The translations under genes were made by a program, and so were the position numbers. From contig NC_092326.1 in assembly GCF_036785885.1 (NCBI RefSeq), positions 40,262,287 to 40,326,286 of the forward strand: a stretch of DNA of 64,000 nt, written 5' to 3'. This document shows, piece after piece, positions 38,698-50,992 of the stretch. The notes below the pieces were generated by a model, which saw only the letters and a program-made list of their open reading frames with translations, did not search any database and was not told the origin of the DNA. The stretch's first letter is position 1, and the number at the start of each line of letters is the position of its first letter. Origin of the DNA: Coffea arabica. Lineage: Eukaryota; Streptophyta; Magnoliopsida; Gentianales; Rubiaceae.

Positions 38698-41026
38698 CAT
38701 GAAGTGGCTTCTTTGGTTTTGATTGGTTAGCTCGTTGCCTAGATGTATCTCAAGTATTACAGCTAATGGTTCAGACCAGTTCAGATATCATAAGCCTTAA
38801 TGATAGCAAATGAAGGAACCACTTTATATTTTATAAAGTGTATCTACAAGTTTTGCATTATTTGGACAAAATGAAGTTGACTGCTACCTTAACTCCTTAA
38901 GAAGGCTACATTGTAAAACAAGTGTGGTTGGTGTACAGATATTTTAGTTGTGTATCATATGTCTTTATTTTTAGTTGAACATAATAACTTTCTGACTTTC
39001 TCTCAGGATGGTGACTGATACAAATGGTTCTAGAGATGTAAAGCGGCTATTTAATTTTCTAAATGAATTTTTTATTAACATCATTGCCATTGAATATTTA
39101 AGTAAATGAAGGACAAGTTTTCAGCTATAAGGTAGCCAGACATGGATCTGCAAGAATGCTTATCTTACCTAGATTGAGGAGGAATAAACCAATTTGAGAT
39201 TTTTACCACTTTTTATGACATCTGTAAAAGGGAATGCTGGAGCAAATTACATAATAGCTTCATTGAACTTGATTGTGTGTGATGATTAGTTTGTTGAAAG
39301 AACCTAGGCATGAAAGATGGAAAGCAGTTGTGGAGGAGTAAAGTGGCCCAACATCTTGCTAACTTATTCTTCAATGCCTTTGGGAGAATGATTAGGGACT
39401 TAGTTTCTTAACAAGCTCCTTTAGTTGGAATGATCTCATTGTTCAGTATCCAAATCTTTTAAGGCTGTAAAGAGATGCAACATTTGCACTATGGAAAGTA
39501 ATATGCCACCTTTTTTAGTACTTAGACCAGAAAGGAAGAAAGAAGTTTACATTAAGAATTATTTGACAACGCTGAAGCCACCGCTTGAATATCCAGGTGC
39601 AACTTGAAGATTACAGTGTAGACAATTAAACCAAAGAAATATATTGGAATAGACTTACAATTTAGAAGACAGACATTGTTGCATTTTTGTTGAGAGTAGA
39701 TCAGAAGATGCTGGTCATTACTGCTAGCCTAATAGCTCAACGGTCAAGCATATAGTTTTTTGACATCAGCCTCTCTATCATCTTCCTTGATCAAAATGAA
39801 TTCGATTTTTTCAGCTCTCCAGGAATTTTTAAGCTCTAAAGTAAAGGAAGCACTTTCACTTCATCCCACTGTGCCTTCACATTGTATATAGACTACTTCA
39901 TCTCACTTAGCAGCTGACAGTTTGCATATACCTCCAGAAGGTTCGATACATGCTTTCATTTGATTTTCGATGGGTTCATCCAGTTTGAGATGGTGCAAAA
40001 AACTAATCCTCAGCTGCACAGCTGTGGGTAGGTCATCAAAGGAGCTGCAGGATTCTGACATTTGCACATAAAAGAAGTTCTTTTGATAGAAGAGTCTCAG
40101 CTAAATATTGTCAAAGCCCTACAAATCCTTGTCAACTTAGGAACCGAATGAAATATTAAGTTCTTGTGCTATTTGGAAATTCATTTTCCAAATAAAGTAC
40201 AGATTCACAGCTTCCAGGACCCGCCCTCCTTTCTCATTCTTGGCCTTCCGCTATCAAATGTCAATTGTTCCTGTTTTAGAACCATCTTCAGATTTCTTTT
40301 CTGAGTTGAATGTTCTTAAATTTTTGGTCCTTCTTATGCACTGTAAAATTCGGTAACAGATGCCAAAATCTCTATTTGCAGATGTGTAGGATTCATCTAA
40401 CCTGAGAACAATTGTATTTAAGCGCAAGTTTTATTGCGAATCTTCCCACCTTGAGAGTGTCAGTTCTTGGTTTGCAGATACTAGGGACTAGGGAGAGAAA
40501 ACCTTCACATAAGATGACTAATCTAGCCATAACATATAAGAGACCGAAAATTTCTTTTCAATGGTTGTCATCTTGCAAATGAATAAAGATGGACCTCAGC
40601 TGTGATCTTGCACGCATGTTTAGACCCAAAAATCCAACGTCCGACACCAAATCAGGGGTCTCCCCGAACCTTTCTACTTCACCCGCCTTCATGTGCCAAA
40701 AGAAGGAAAGTAGCATGTCAAAGTTGTTATGGAGGCTGAATTCATCTGAGAGTTTCAGTTTTTGACTAAGCAATTTGACAGCAGGTTCCTAAAACTATAG
40801 CAAACACAAAATACTAAATAGTGGATAAAAAACTAAAACTCCTGCTTCGTGGATCATAGTTTTAACGGGACGAAAAAACCGATTATGGATTGCCCATCCC
40901 TAACATAGATATCCAAATTGACAAATGAGAAAAGTTCTGATTTAATCATATGGACAGCAACACAAGGAAGTGTGGAATTGTATAATCCAGATGGATGCGA
41001 TGGTGGTCATGATTCTGTTTTTCCTA
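38698..41026. other. Convergent intergenic region between RPH1-like and kinase genes
   Basis: Both neighbours end here, so it contains their 3' UTRs. I saw no domain-bearing frame and no splice-consistent exon chain, and no large palindrome. A minus-strand 71-codon frame at 40558-40773 has no recognisable motif and is treated as chance. Confidence 0.5.
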
Positions 41027-44000
41027 CTAGGATCTGTTTTCATATTCATCCTCATCATCGCTATAGTGTAATGGACTAAAACTTTCATCCTCAGATTCCG
41101 AATGGCTGCTTTGTCTTGAATAAGAATTATTACTTTCAGTCTTGCATCCCATGCTGCTTTCTGTCCTCATTTTCGAATCAAGACTAGTATTATATAAATC
41201 GTTGTTGCTGTTAAATCCTGAATCTACATAATTACTCCCACTTCTGGAATTGAATCTTGAACTTGAACCAATACTCCATGAGAATGATTCTTCAAATCTG
41301 CCACGCTCTATACTGGATTCAGCACTGCCATCTTGAGATTCTTCAATGCTTGTCAGCGTCGAATTAACAGGAATACTTTCATTTGGGCCTGCGGCAGCGC
41401 TGCTACTCCTTGAGCTATGACGAGAACTTCCGCTGCTACTTGAACTGAAACTAGTACTTCCCTTACCATCCTTTACCTTTTTTTTCTTGTGTGATCTTGA
41501 ACCTTGTCTTTCAGATTTTGTACCATCCGTCTTTTCCTTAATCTTCATCTTGTGCTTTGAACTCGAACTCTGTTTTGAAAATTTCTTACTCTTACTTGCA
41601 GAATTACCTCCACCCTCACTATCTGAACTACTTTTACTCCCACGGGACTCATTATCCGAAATGCTTTTGTTCTCGTCCTCACTTTCTTCATCGTCATGAT
41701 CTGAGCTGTCACTGCTGCTGTGATGCTGATTTTTATGTTCATCTGGCTGTTTCACCTCAGACGGTGAGTTTGGAGCCGATAGTTTAGCAGGAACGGGCTC
41801 CTCTGGAGGAGCCACTGCAAGGAAACTGAGGACAGCTACAACATCACCAATCAATGGACGAACAGCTGGTTCATCTTGGAGACACATTGCTGCTATCCCA
41901 ACTGCTTGGTTTAAGCTTCTCTCTGGAAACTTCATTTCGAGACGTGGATCTGCCATCTCTGGAAACCTCTTTGGATCCTTAAAAATTGGTTGTGCCTGTT
42001 AAATGACAAACATTATGCACAAATCAGATTGTTCTGGATTACGACTTTAAGTCCCAGTGAAGATGCTTGTGGAAACCAACAGGTAGAGATCATATTTTTC
42101 ACAGTTTCTTCTTCCTTGATAGACAAATGAATTTAATCATAGAAGTAAGGTCAAGGATTATGTTTACCCAGCTAACTAAATTTTGCTCCTCTGCTGGCCT
42201 TGTAGTATCCAAAGCTCTACGTCCTGTGATTAATTCAAGGAGAACAACTCCAAAACTGTAAACATCTGACTTCGCTGTAAGTTCACCACATCTTTCGTAT
42301 TCAGGAGCACAATAACCATAAGTTCCCATAACCCTCGGTGATATATGCGTCTTAGTATCTCCCTGTGCTAGCTTGGCAAGCCCATAGTCCGAGAGTTTTG
42401 GATTATAGTCTCCATCTAATAGAACATTTGACAATTTCAAATCACGATATATGATAGGTGGGTTGGCCTTCTCATTTAAATATTCAAGTCCTTGAGCAGC
42501 TCCGAGAGCTATTTTCATTCTGGTTTGCCAATCTAGTGGCTTTTTATCATCCGTCAAGTCTGCAAGAAAGTGATATCCAGTGATGTATCAAAGTACGCAA
42601 CCAAATAGCTACAATTCAGAGATGATTCTTAATGCATATGTCAAAGCTTAAAATGGTAGCCTACTGTTACCGGGTGTTGGGAAGAAATCAAAGGCATCTG
42701 TGAGGTTGATGGAAGAAAGTACTTGGATACACTAGGATCTACAGGCTGTCGTTAGATCAGCTGATTAAGCTACATCATGATTTCATTAGGATAGGTTAAG
42801 TGGCCCAATTGCCGGCAGATTAAATTTACCTGAGTATCTTCCTTTTTACACGATGAATGTTGGGGTCAACCATCTGCCTGAACTATTTCAGACATGTAAA
42901 CTTAACGACGTGATCATGTTAAAAGAGAAGCAAACTAGGAGACAAAGATGTGAATTGACATACCATGTAAATGGGATTCTAGTGAGCCAGTCGGTAGATA
43001 TTCATACACCAAAAGTCTCTGCTCCCCATCAGCACAATATCCAATCAGACTAACAAGATTTGGATGCTTAAGGAGAGTCAGCATCAAAACTTCAACAAGA
43101 AACTCTTTATTCCCTTGTGTTCCATTCCTGTCCAGTCTCTTCACCGCCACAACCTATTAAAGAATCACGGAGAAATCAAAATTGCAAAAAATGAAGTAAC
43201 GAAAAATTTCAAGAGCAATCCCTTGCTATTTCTTTTCTGTTTTTCCTTGCTCACATGCTTCTGATAAGGGATAACTCAAATTCCTGTCGAAGATTTACGA
43301 TGGTGATGAAAGTTTTGGTCGACATTACCTCTCCACTTTGAAGGGTTGCCTTGTATACTTTTCCAAATCCACCTTCACCTAGTAGACATTCTTGCCGGAA
43401 ATTCTTCGTTGCCATGGCAAGCTCACGAAATGTAAATGTCCGTGCCCCGCTATTCGCAGTTTCTGGTGTAACAGGGTCATCATTGGCATTCTTGGCTTCC
43501 ACAGGTAAATTTTGTGTATTATTAACTGAAACAGAGGGAAAAAAGTAATCAGAGAAATCGCAGATATTTTGCCAGATTCATTTCCTGTACTGCATTTCTT
43601 AAACCCATCTAGCTCTCACAGTTTTCGACATAATTTTGCTTTGCGATCTTGGGAAAATTTATGGATAAAATGGCTCTGGAAAACTAAAAAAAAAAAAAAA
43701 CGAGGCACCCCTGGAATTATTGAAAACCTGTAGGGAGGCCAGGTCAATGTTAACGTACTAATGACAACTGAAAGGAGAAATTGCAGTCTGCCCTCACTGC
43801 TGAAAACTGCCCAAACATTTGATTTTGTATTTTCTGCCTCGCCTACTAGAGTAGCTTGAAAGTAAATTATAAAGTCCTCAGAGGTTCAGTCTCATTCCTA
43901 ATCCAGATAAGGACACCTTGACCCTCTTAAACTTAGTTTATTACCTCAGGGAAAATGACAATTCTAAAACTTTATGCATGCATGCAAATCAGAGTGATTA

Positions 44001-44157
44001 TATTGAAGAAGAAAATTTTACACAAACTTGCAAATGCAAGAGAAAAGAGCCCACCAGGGGAAGGAGGCGGAGGTGCTTCTTTGACCTGAGCGACGGGCAC
44101 CCCCTCATTCTCTTGGTTGTCTGATTTCCTACTTGAAAAACATGGGAGGCAATTCAT
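41027..44157 (-). CDS. Receptor-like cytoplasmic kinase, subfamily VII, LIP1/LIP2 type with long Ser-rich tail
   Basis: Five exons (44157-44055, 43525-43329, 43153-42964, 42559-42168, 41995-41027) encode 616 aa. MNCLPCFSS at the N-terminus lacks Gly2 but has Cys3 and Cys6, likely S-acylation sites for plasma-membrane anchoring. Kinase landmarks: GEGGFGKV at 84-91, VAVK with Lys105, YRDLKLSN at 201-208 (catalytic Asp203), DYG at 221-223 instead of DFG, and [10 protein letters not shown] at 242-251. The stretch [19 protein letters not shown] and the long tail (about residues 365-616: Ser/Asp/Glu/Lys-rich, ending [10 protein letters not shown]) fit LIP1/LIP2, membrane-anchored kinases that act in pollen-tube guidance, better than short PBL kinases. 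Activation-loop residue 238 is Pro ([10 protein letters not shown]), where most relatives have Thr. Missing Gly2 is usual in part of this family. LIP identity is from memory; kinase identity is certain. Confidence 0.9.
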
Positions 44158-45159
44158 TCTTGATGCTCTCCGAAAACAATTCTAATAAAAAAATAAAAAT
44201 CCAAAAAAGGAAAAAATAGAGAGAAAGGTTCATCAACAGCCTCCGAAATTCCAAAAACAGTTACATAATCAATCTCGAAGGCTTTTTACGAACCATTCAC
44301 ACAAAAAAAATTGTTTTTTTTGGGATTATCGGGTTTTTCCGCTGATTCAAAGGATGAACAAGAAACTTAGAAAATAATGTACATATGATCAGGAAAGGTC
44401 GGAGGAGTCGACAGGGCAGGCGGGGCACAAAGAAGGAAGAGGAAGAAAAATGAGGAGGAGGAGGAGGAGGGTCCTCCAGGATGTTGAAGGACCCTGACCA
44501 GGAGAGGAGGTGTTGTAAGAAGGCGGAATATGAGAAAAAAATCATATGGAAATTGGGGAGACAAACTCCATGTTGTTGGAGAAGGCATTGCGTGGAGAGT
44601 TTTCGTTGGAGTTTCTCATCATATTATTCCGTAGAAAAAGGGGGAGATTTTAATGGCACATTTTTATGTATTGGCCTTTTTTCTCTTTCTCTTTTTATCT
44701 TCGAGAGTTTTGTGACTTTTGTGGCAATGGCTAAAAAACATCAATATTTCTGTTGAGCCTTTCAGCTTTGGGTCCTCCTAACAATGGTCAATCGGTGCCA
44801 TGAAACTTCTCCTTCTAGTTCTGTATTAAGTGGGAGTGGGATCACTAGCTATTTTATTTGATGATCATGATGAAGTGGTCAGCTCCACCAGTTTCCGTCC
44901 ACATTGTAGTTTGATCTTTCTTATTTTTGTCTATTTTCAGTGTCCACAATGTTACCATACTTTGTTGCAAGAAACTTTTTATATATCAAAAGAGGTAGTA
45001 ATCAAGAAAAACTTTAGGGCAGCTAGCCAGTTTTGGCAAAAAAGTTGATCTAGTTTGTATTTCATTGGACTACTTAGGGGGTCCCTAAATTAATTCATTT
45101 GTCGAGTTTTAGTCTTTTGTCTATTTTAAGTCTCAAATTGGCTCATGAATAATAAAAAA
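44158..45159 (-). promoter_or_regulatory. Upstream region of the RLCK-VII kinase gene
   Basis: It lies directly upstream of the kinase start on the minus strand. It contains a GGA trinucleotide run (about 44451-44470) that reads as CCT/TCC in the transcript, typical of plant leaders. Plus- and minus-strand frames here are low-complexity and overlap each other. No TATA box assigned with confidence. Confidence 0.35.
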
Positions 45160-46590
45160 AGGAAAAATCGTTAAAACGTATATCACATTTTGTAAAATGA
45201 TTTTTTCCGTCTCTCATTTTTAAAAGTATACTTTTATGTCCTTCACAAATTCACATTGATCAAATTTGGTCCCTATTTACGTTACCGATTAGTTTTTGAT
45301 CGGAATCCACCACGTGCCTTGCACGTGATCATTTTTGAAGGGCAAAATTATCAAATCAAAATTTACATAATCCAATCCATAGTTCCTCATATTTCACAAA
45401 ACGAATTTTTTTTTGTCTCTTACATTTCACAAAATAAATTGTTTCGTCCCTCATATTTCACAAAATGAATTTTTTCATCCCTCATATTTTACAAAATAAA
45501 TTTTTCATCCCTCATTAATCATGTGTACGAATAACTTTTTTTTTAAACCCATGTATATATTTATTTGATTTAATCTGAACAATATGAATAGCATATAATA
45601 TATCTCTATTTGATTTCGTTTGAACGTACTGTTGAGGTGAAATTAAATATATATATATATATATATAGATACAAGAGTTTAAAAAAATTATTAGTTTTTC
45701 ACTCATGTTGATTTCCTTTTACTTGAAAATTGAAAATAAAAAATATTTAATTCTTAACATTATCAAGTGTTTATATCGAATTAAATTTGGACAGAAAAAA
45801 TAAACAAAGGAAAAGTATAACAAAAAGAAGTAAGTTATTGATACTTTCAAATTTAAGACAATCACAAGACAAAAAATTCAACTGTATGTATTAAAGGTGG
45901 CAAATAAAAATTTCAAATTTAAACCGTAATTTGTTAGCGTGATTATAGAATTCGAATTAGAATTGATTAATTAGATGGTATTATTACATAACTCAATAAA
46001 TGAATTATTACCAAAAGAGAAAGACCACAAATATTGAATAGATTTACATGGTGAAATCAAATAAATATATATATATGGGTTTAAAACAAAATTACTAGAT
46101 TTAAACCCATGTATATATCTATTGAATAGCATGTATACAATTACAATTAGTCTGTTTAGATGAAATCAAATAAAGATATATTACATGCTATTTGTACTGT
46201 TCAAGTGAAATCAAATAGATATATACATGGATTTAAAAAAAAAACTATTTATACACATGGTAAATGAGGGATGAAAAAATTCATTTTGTGAAAATATATG
46301 TGGGATTAAAAAATTTATTTTATGAAATGTGAGGGACGAAACAATTCATTTTGTAAAATGTAAGAGATTATAGATCAGATTATATAAATTTTAATTTGAT
46401 AATTTTGTCCCTGAAGAATGATCACATGCGAGACATGTGATGAATTTCGATAAAAAACTAGTCGAAAATCTAGATAGGGATTAAATTTGACCAATGTGAA
46501 TTTGTAAAGAACGTAAAAATACATCTTTAAAAGTGAGGGAAAAAAGTTTTTTTTTATAAAATGTGAGGAACGTTTTGAAGGATTTTTCCT
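45160..46590. repeat. Large foldback element, about 1.43 kb with terminal inverted arms of about 400-440 bp
   Basis: The left arm (45160 to about 45600) and right arm (about 46187-46590) are reverse complements with moderate divergence. Matching blocks from the outside in are GGAAAAATC, AAAACG, CTCAC/ATCACATTTT, TTCACAAATTCACATTG, GATCATTTTTGAAGGG, AAAATTATCAAAT, AATTGTTTCGTCCCTCA, GAATTTTTTCATCCCTCAT, CATGTGTA and CCATGTATATAT. The central 590 bp is AT-rich with a further nested palindrome built from TTTAAACCCATGTATATAT. No transposase-like frame. Outer ends GGAAAAATC/GATTTTTCC are the best boundary guess. Confidence 0.8.
45386..45515. repeat. Tandem repeat of about 31 bp inside the foldback arm
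   Basis: Four consecutive units of the pattern CCTCATATTTCACAAAATGA followed by ATTTTTTCATC. Counterpart units, inverted, occur in the opposite arm (about 46260-46370), so the array predates, or was copied with, arm formation. Confidence 0.7.
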
Positions 46591-49500
46591 AAAATAAGTG
46601 TCAATTTTTTATTCTTCAACAGATAAAAAAAGATAAAACAGCGTCAATTTTTTATTCTTCATTAATCTATCTCCAACATTGATGCTTATGGATCTAATTC
46701 CAAAAATTAATGGATCAAATGACGGAAAAAGATAAGGGTTCAATTTACGATTTGGAACAGACAAGAGAGCCAAAACTTGACTATTAAAATAGTTTAGGAG
46801 CTCTTGAAGTTATTTATACTTTATATTTAACTCGTTTTATTCAAAAAGTAACAATTCGAATAATTGATCAAATTAAGTATAAGAATTGAAACCCATGCAT
46901 ATTTCTCAAATTGATGCTAATCCGGAAAAAATATTGAAGAAAAATTTGTCATTACTGTTCACAAGTTTCATGCGGAATTGCCTAAAAAGAAAAAAAAAAG
47001 TTTCATGAGGAATGGTATATGGATAAAAAAAAAAAAAAATCAAAGCAATGAATAAGTGGTTTGCAAAAGACCAAGAACAGAGATGAATACAGATTGACCA
47101 GAATTAAACCAACCACTTCAGAAGTTTTCATCAGGTTTGTTCGAATTAAGCTAATTTTTAATGGATTAACCTTTTAAACATCACAGTGATATGTACATTA
47201 CATATGTATAAATACTGGTTAAGTTTTTTTTTAAAAAAAAAAAATTTGAAAGAATACTGATCAGAATATCAGTTTCATTTTGGGTGACCAATCCTTAAGA
47301 TTTTGAAATTCATTTTAATTTCTCCTGTGAAAAAGGTTGAAACATTTAGAAAGTTACTTTGATATGTTAAGATTTCCACCTCAACATTTTCACGAATTTT
47401 ACAGGTCACTCAAAAGAATGGTAATTATAGGCTTGCAGTTGCCCCCCCCCCCCCTCCCCCCTCCAGTTATCCAGTTTTGGCTCTAGCACCGTATATAAAA
47501 AATTATAACTACAAAAAACCATTTTAAGGCCTCATTTTGTTTCTAATTTTGGTTGAAGAAAAGAATATTACAATAACATGCAAGAAAATAATTTTCCTCA
47601 CATATGCTCTCATAATCATTCCAAGATGAACATTACTACGTCTTGATTGTACATAAAATTTTGTAGAAAAGGCCAATTGAGGTATAAATCTAGGTAATTG
47701 TTTTTTTTTTATTTTATTTTCCCTTGCTATTGGTTTTCCCTTCTATTTGAGACCATAAAAAGGAGAAAAAGATAAACCAATTTTATTAAACCCTTTTCTT
47801 TGTTTGATCTGAAATATGGTGAAAATTTTGTAGAATCGAAGAAAAATTATTTATTTAAATGGCTTGCATCCACGTTTATAATCTTTTCATGCATTATTTC
47901 TCCTAGTTTGAAAGGAGAAGATCCAATAATTATGACATCTTTCATCCTATATTTCATAATATACATAATATTTTCTTCTTTTAATTTGCTTTTAAGTATT
48001 AATCTATTCTCATCGAAATACCCATTATATGTTTATAAATGACTAGTATTATTTTGCTTTTGAATCTTTGTCTAACAATAGTTCATTGGGAGGAGGATCC
48101 ACCACTTTGTGCCAAAGTTGAGAATTAAAATCCAATAAAGGATATGAGCTAAAAGCAATTGAATACAATATGTTTTAAAAAGGCCTAACTAATATATTAT
48201 ATAATCCTGCTATAAAAGCAATTGAAAATAACGACGATGGATACAAACATGCGAATTCCTAAAATTAATGATGTGAGTCATCTTTTAATTTATTTCTGTC
48301 GTCAAGTCGTATGTCACTCATTATAAAATTTTCTTATATTGTACTATACAATCATCCCAACACAAACACCCCCCAAACCCCCCCCCCCCCCTCCTCCCCC
48401 AAAAAAAAGAAAAAAAAAAGTCCATAACTAAAAGATGCAGATTATAGAATTCACATGATTCGACGTCCCTATTGTTGATAAATGACGTTTTTTTGTTTGC
48501 GTCTCTATATTTAGAAAGAGAAATCAGAATTGAGAACATCTCATATATCTCCAGCGTGATATCTTGAATTGTATCCATCCATCCATCCATCCAATGATGG
48601 ACGCAAGAAAACAAATAAATGTATCAGTATGAATTCACTCCAATTTCTATCCAGTTCTAAATGAAAATAATCCATACATACTTGTAACTATACTAGAATA
48701 AAAAGCCTTTATTACAAGACACAAAATACCCAAAAAAAAAAACATTTATAAGACACTAGGCAGAAATGTATAATAATGTTCTACTATAATATTTCCAAGG
48801 AGCCTGCTGTCGATCGATGCTTAAAACAAGTTGGAAAGGAAGTTGACAATTATTTCTCTTGAGTTTAAACTGAAGGGCTGCCTTTTAATGTTAATTGTCA
48901 GCTGAAAAAACTAAAATTACAGCTCAAAAATTCTTGAAAATAGTGTTTTTTTTTTAAAAAAAAAATCTTGTTAAGTTTTTTAAAGACAAAACTTCCATCA
49001 AATTGTTTTCTAAGCAATTGATGATATTTGTGATACTCCAATATCATTCCAATTGTCAACAAATTTAAACATTGTAAACCATAGAACTAGGGCAAGCAAA
49101 TTGTGATTATGTATTTTTTTTTTTTGTTTTAATTCTTTATAGGAGTGAAAATCAATGAAAGTATTTTACTAGATTAGTACATCATGAAGAAAAGATATAT
49201 TTTAAATAATGGTAGTCGGCAATATTATAATGGTATCTTATCCATGTCTTATCCCGAAGCGGTCCAGCATCCACGCTAGCAAGTTTCGGCCGTTCCATCG
49301 CCCTCTCTCCGAATAATAAATCTTTATCCTTATGTCGAAGGATATAATTTTTTGGTATCGAATATTAACAAATTCTGCCTCTCAATATGTCACTGTCAAA
49401 TATAAAGACAAAGTTCTGGGATAGATGACCACCAATACATTCTATATATATATATATATATGTGACAAAAAGAAATGATCTTAATTTGCGAATTTTAATT

Positions 49501-49767
49501 TAAATTGATCGAAAATAATAGTAGTATTGATGATAAAACTGTACACGTAAACAAAGCATCTGCTTGCAACGTCAATGTTTTTGTTTGCTGTGTTTTGAGT
49601 GATTGAGCATTTAATCATCAAAACTAGAGTTCAGATTTGAGACTTGCATTTGATCCAGAAAAGAAAAGGAGGGAGTGATGACTCAATAAAATATAAAAGA
49701 AGATGATATTTGGCACAAGCTAGTGATTAAACATTTAATCATCAAAACTAGAGTTTGGGTTTGGGGC
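46591..49767. other. AT-rich intergenic DNA with poly-C tracts and microsatellites
   Basis: No supported gene. Notable simple sequence: C13-T-C6 at 47442-47461, C14 at 48378-48391, (CCAT)n at about 48575-48593, and short (TA)n at 49443-49461. A small plus-strand frame at 47800-48042 is Phe/Ile/Ser-rich without a domain and is treated as chance. Confidence 0.5.
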
Positions 49768-50047
49768 CATATTTGAAAATCCAATTCAGTATTTAAATTT
49801 AATAGATTCAAATTTTAACATGTTCAGACGCATTTGATAATAAAAAATTAGATTATATGAATGAATTAATTAAATGACAGTGAATTTCTTAGGTAAAACT
49901 TGCTCTAAAAACTAAGTGAAGAGCTATTCACTTATCACTTAATATGATATATATTCAAATGTATCAGATTTAGTACATAACAATACAATAATTTAGTGAA
50001 TTCGGATTTCAAATTTCAGTTTCAGACTTCAGTTTTGTCAAACGCAT
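49768..50047. repeat. MITE of the GTTTGATAA dispersed family, copy 2
   Basis: It aligns in direct orientation with 35783-36065: ATTTGAAAATCCAATTCAGT, AACATGTTCAGACGCATTTG, GGTAAAACTTGCTC, ACTTAATATGATATA, and an end of TTTTGTCAAACGCATCC. Confidence 0.7.
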
Positions 50048-50049
50048 CC

Positions 50050-50217
50050 TAAATTTCATAAGCAAAAGTTGTTTCAACAAATAAGTAATAAGCTATTTAC
50101 TTATCACTTGATATGATATACATTCAAATGTATTAAATTTAGTACTTAACAATTTAGTAACTTAATTAACGGATTCAGATTTTAGTTTTTAGACTTTAAT
50201 TTTATCAAACGCACCTA
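50050..50217. repeat. Partial copy (3' half) of the same MITE family, in tandem with copy 2
   Basis: It repeats the second half of the neighbouring copy: ACTTATCACTTGATATGATA, CATTCAAATGTATTAAATTT, ACGGATTCAGATTTTAG, and an end of TTTTATCAAACGCACC. The first half is missing, which suggests duplication followed by deletion or unequal exchange. Confidence 0.65.
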
Positions 50218-50364
50218 TTAGTCCAAAAAAAAAAAAGAAAAGTCACGATTAAGTAAAATATAAAGGAAAATATGATATTTGGAATTTGCCCGTATCATTC
50301 ACCTATGACTGCCTACTGAATCCTCATGATCTTTTCATTGCAGTGGAAAAATGAGCGTAGTGAT

Positions 50365-50984
50365 CATAGTTGTTAAATTCGATTCGACCCGATGGTTGAA
50401 TCGGTCAAATTGGTGGACCCATCATGGAATCGGGCCGATTTAGCAATTGAATCGGAGTTGCAGATGACTCGTTTTGACCGTTTGACCCAGACGGTTGAAC
50501 CGATGACTTGCTAAACCCGACGGTTTTTTATGAACCCAGTGGGTTTTGAAATTTTTTTTGAAAATACTTTTTTATCCAATTTTTTAATTTGAATAGACAC
50601 ATCAACATGGACATTGTTGTCTTTTTGACAATTGGATGAGAAAAATTGAAAAGGAATTTGGGAATTAGGGTTTATTTCTTTTTTTGATACTTAGATTTGT
50701 CATTTATGTTTGTGTATAATATCAATATGAATTCATGAACTAAAGAATACATATATGTATGGCTTGTGTGTATGAACGATGAAACATGAATAGGTTATGG
50801 CTTATTAATATCTAAGAATTTTTGTACTTATATTATAATTTATATGTTTATTCAATTATATTATATTTTTTTTTATTATATAGTGTGACACAACGATTCA
50901 ACCAGTGATCCACTGGTTGAATCACTGACCCGCCAACTTGATCCTCTTGTTGGGTTGATGCCCGGGTTGATTTTAATAACTATG
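50365..50984. mobile_element. Non-autonomous hAT-like DNA element, 620 bp, with perfect 8-bp target-site duplication
   Basis: The element starts CATAGTTGTTAAA and ends TTTTAATAACTATG, terminal inverted repeats that match at 12 of 13 positions. It is flanked on both sides by GTAGTGAT (50357-50364 and 50985-50992), an exact 8-bp direct repeat. Inside both ends are copies of GGTTGAATCGGTC / GATCCACTGGTTGAATCACT-type sequence rich in GACCCG/CGGGTT, also in inverted relation. There is no transposase frame, so it would need a transposase in trans. 8-bp duplications are typical of hAT transposases; class assignment is inferred from that. Confidence 0.8.
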
Positions 50985-50992
50985 GTAGTGAT

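Noticed and set aside
40558-40773. 71-codon minus-strand frame between RPH1-like and kinase genes
   Set aside because: It lies downstream of the kinase stop, probably in the 3' UTR, with no recognisable motif.
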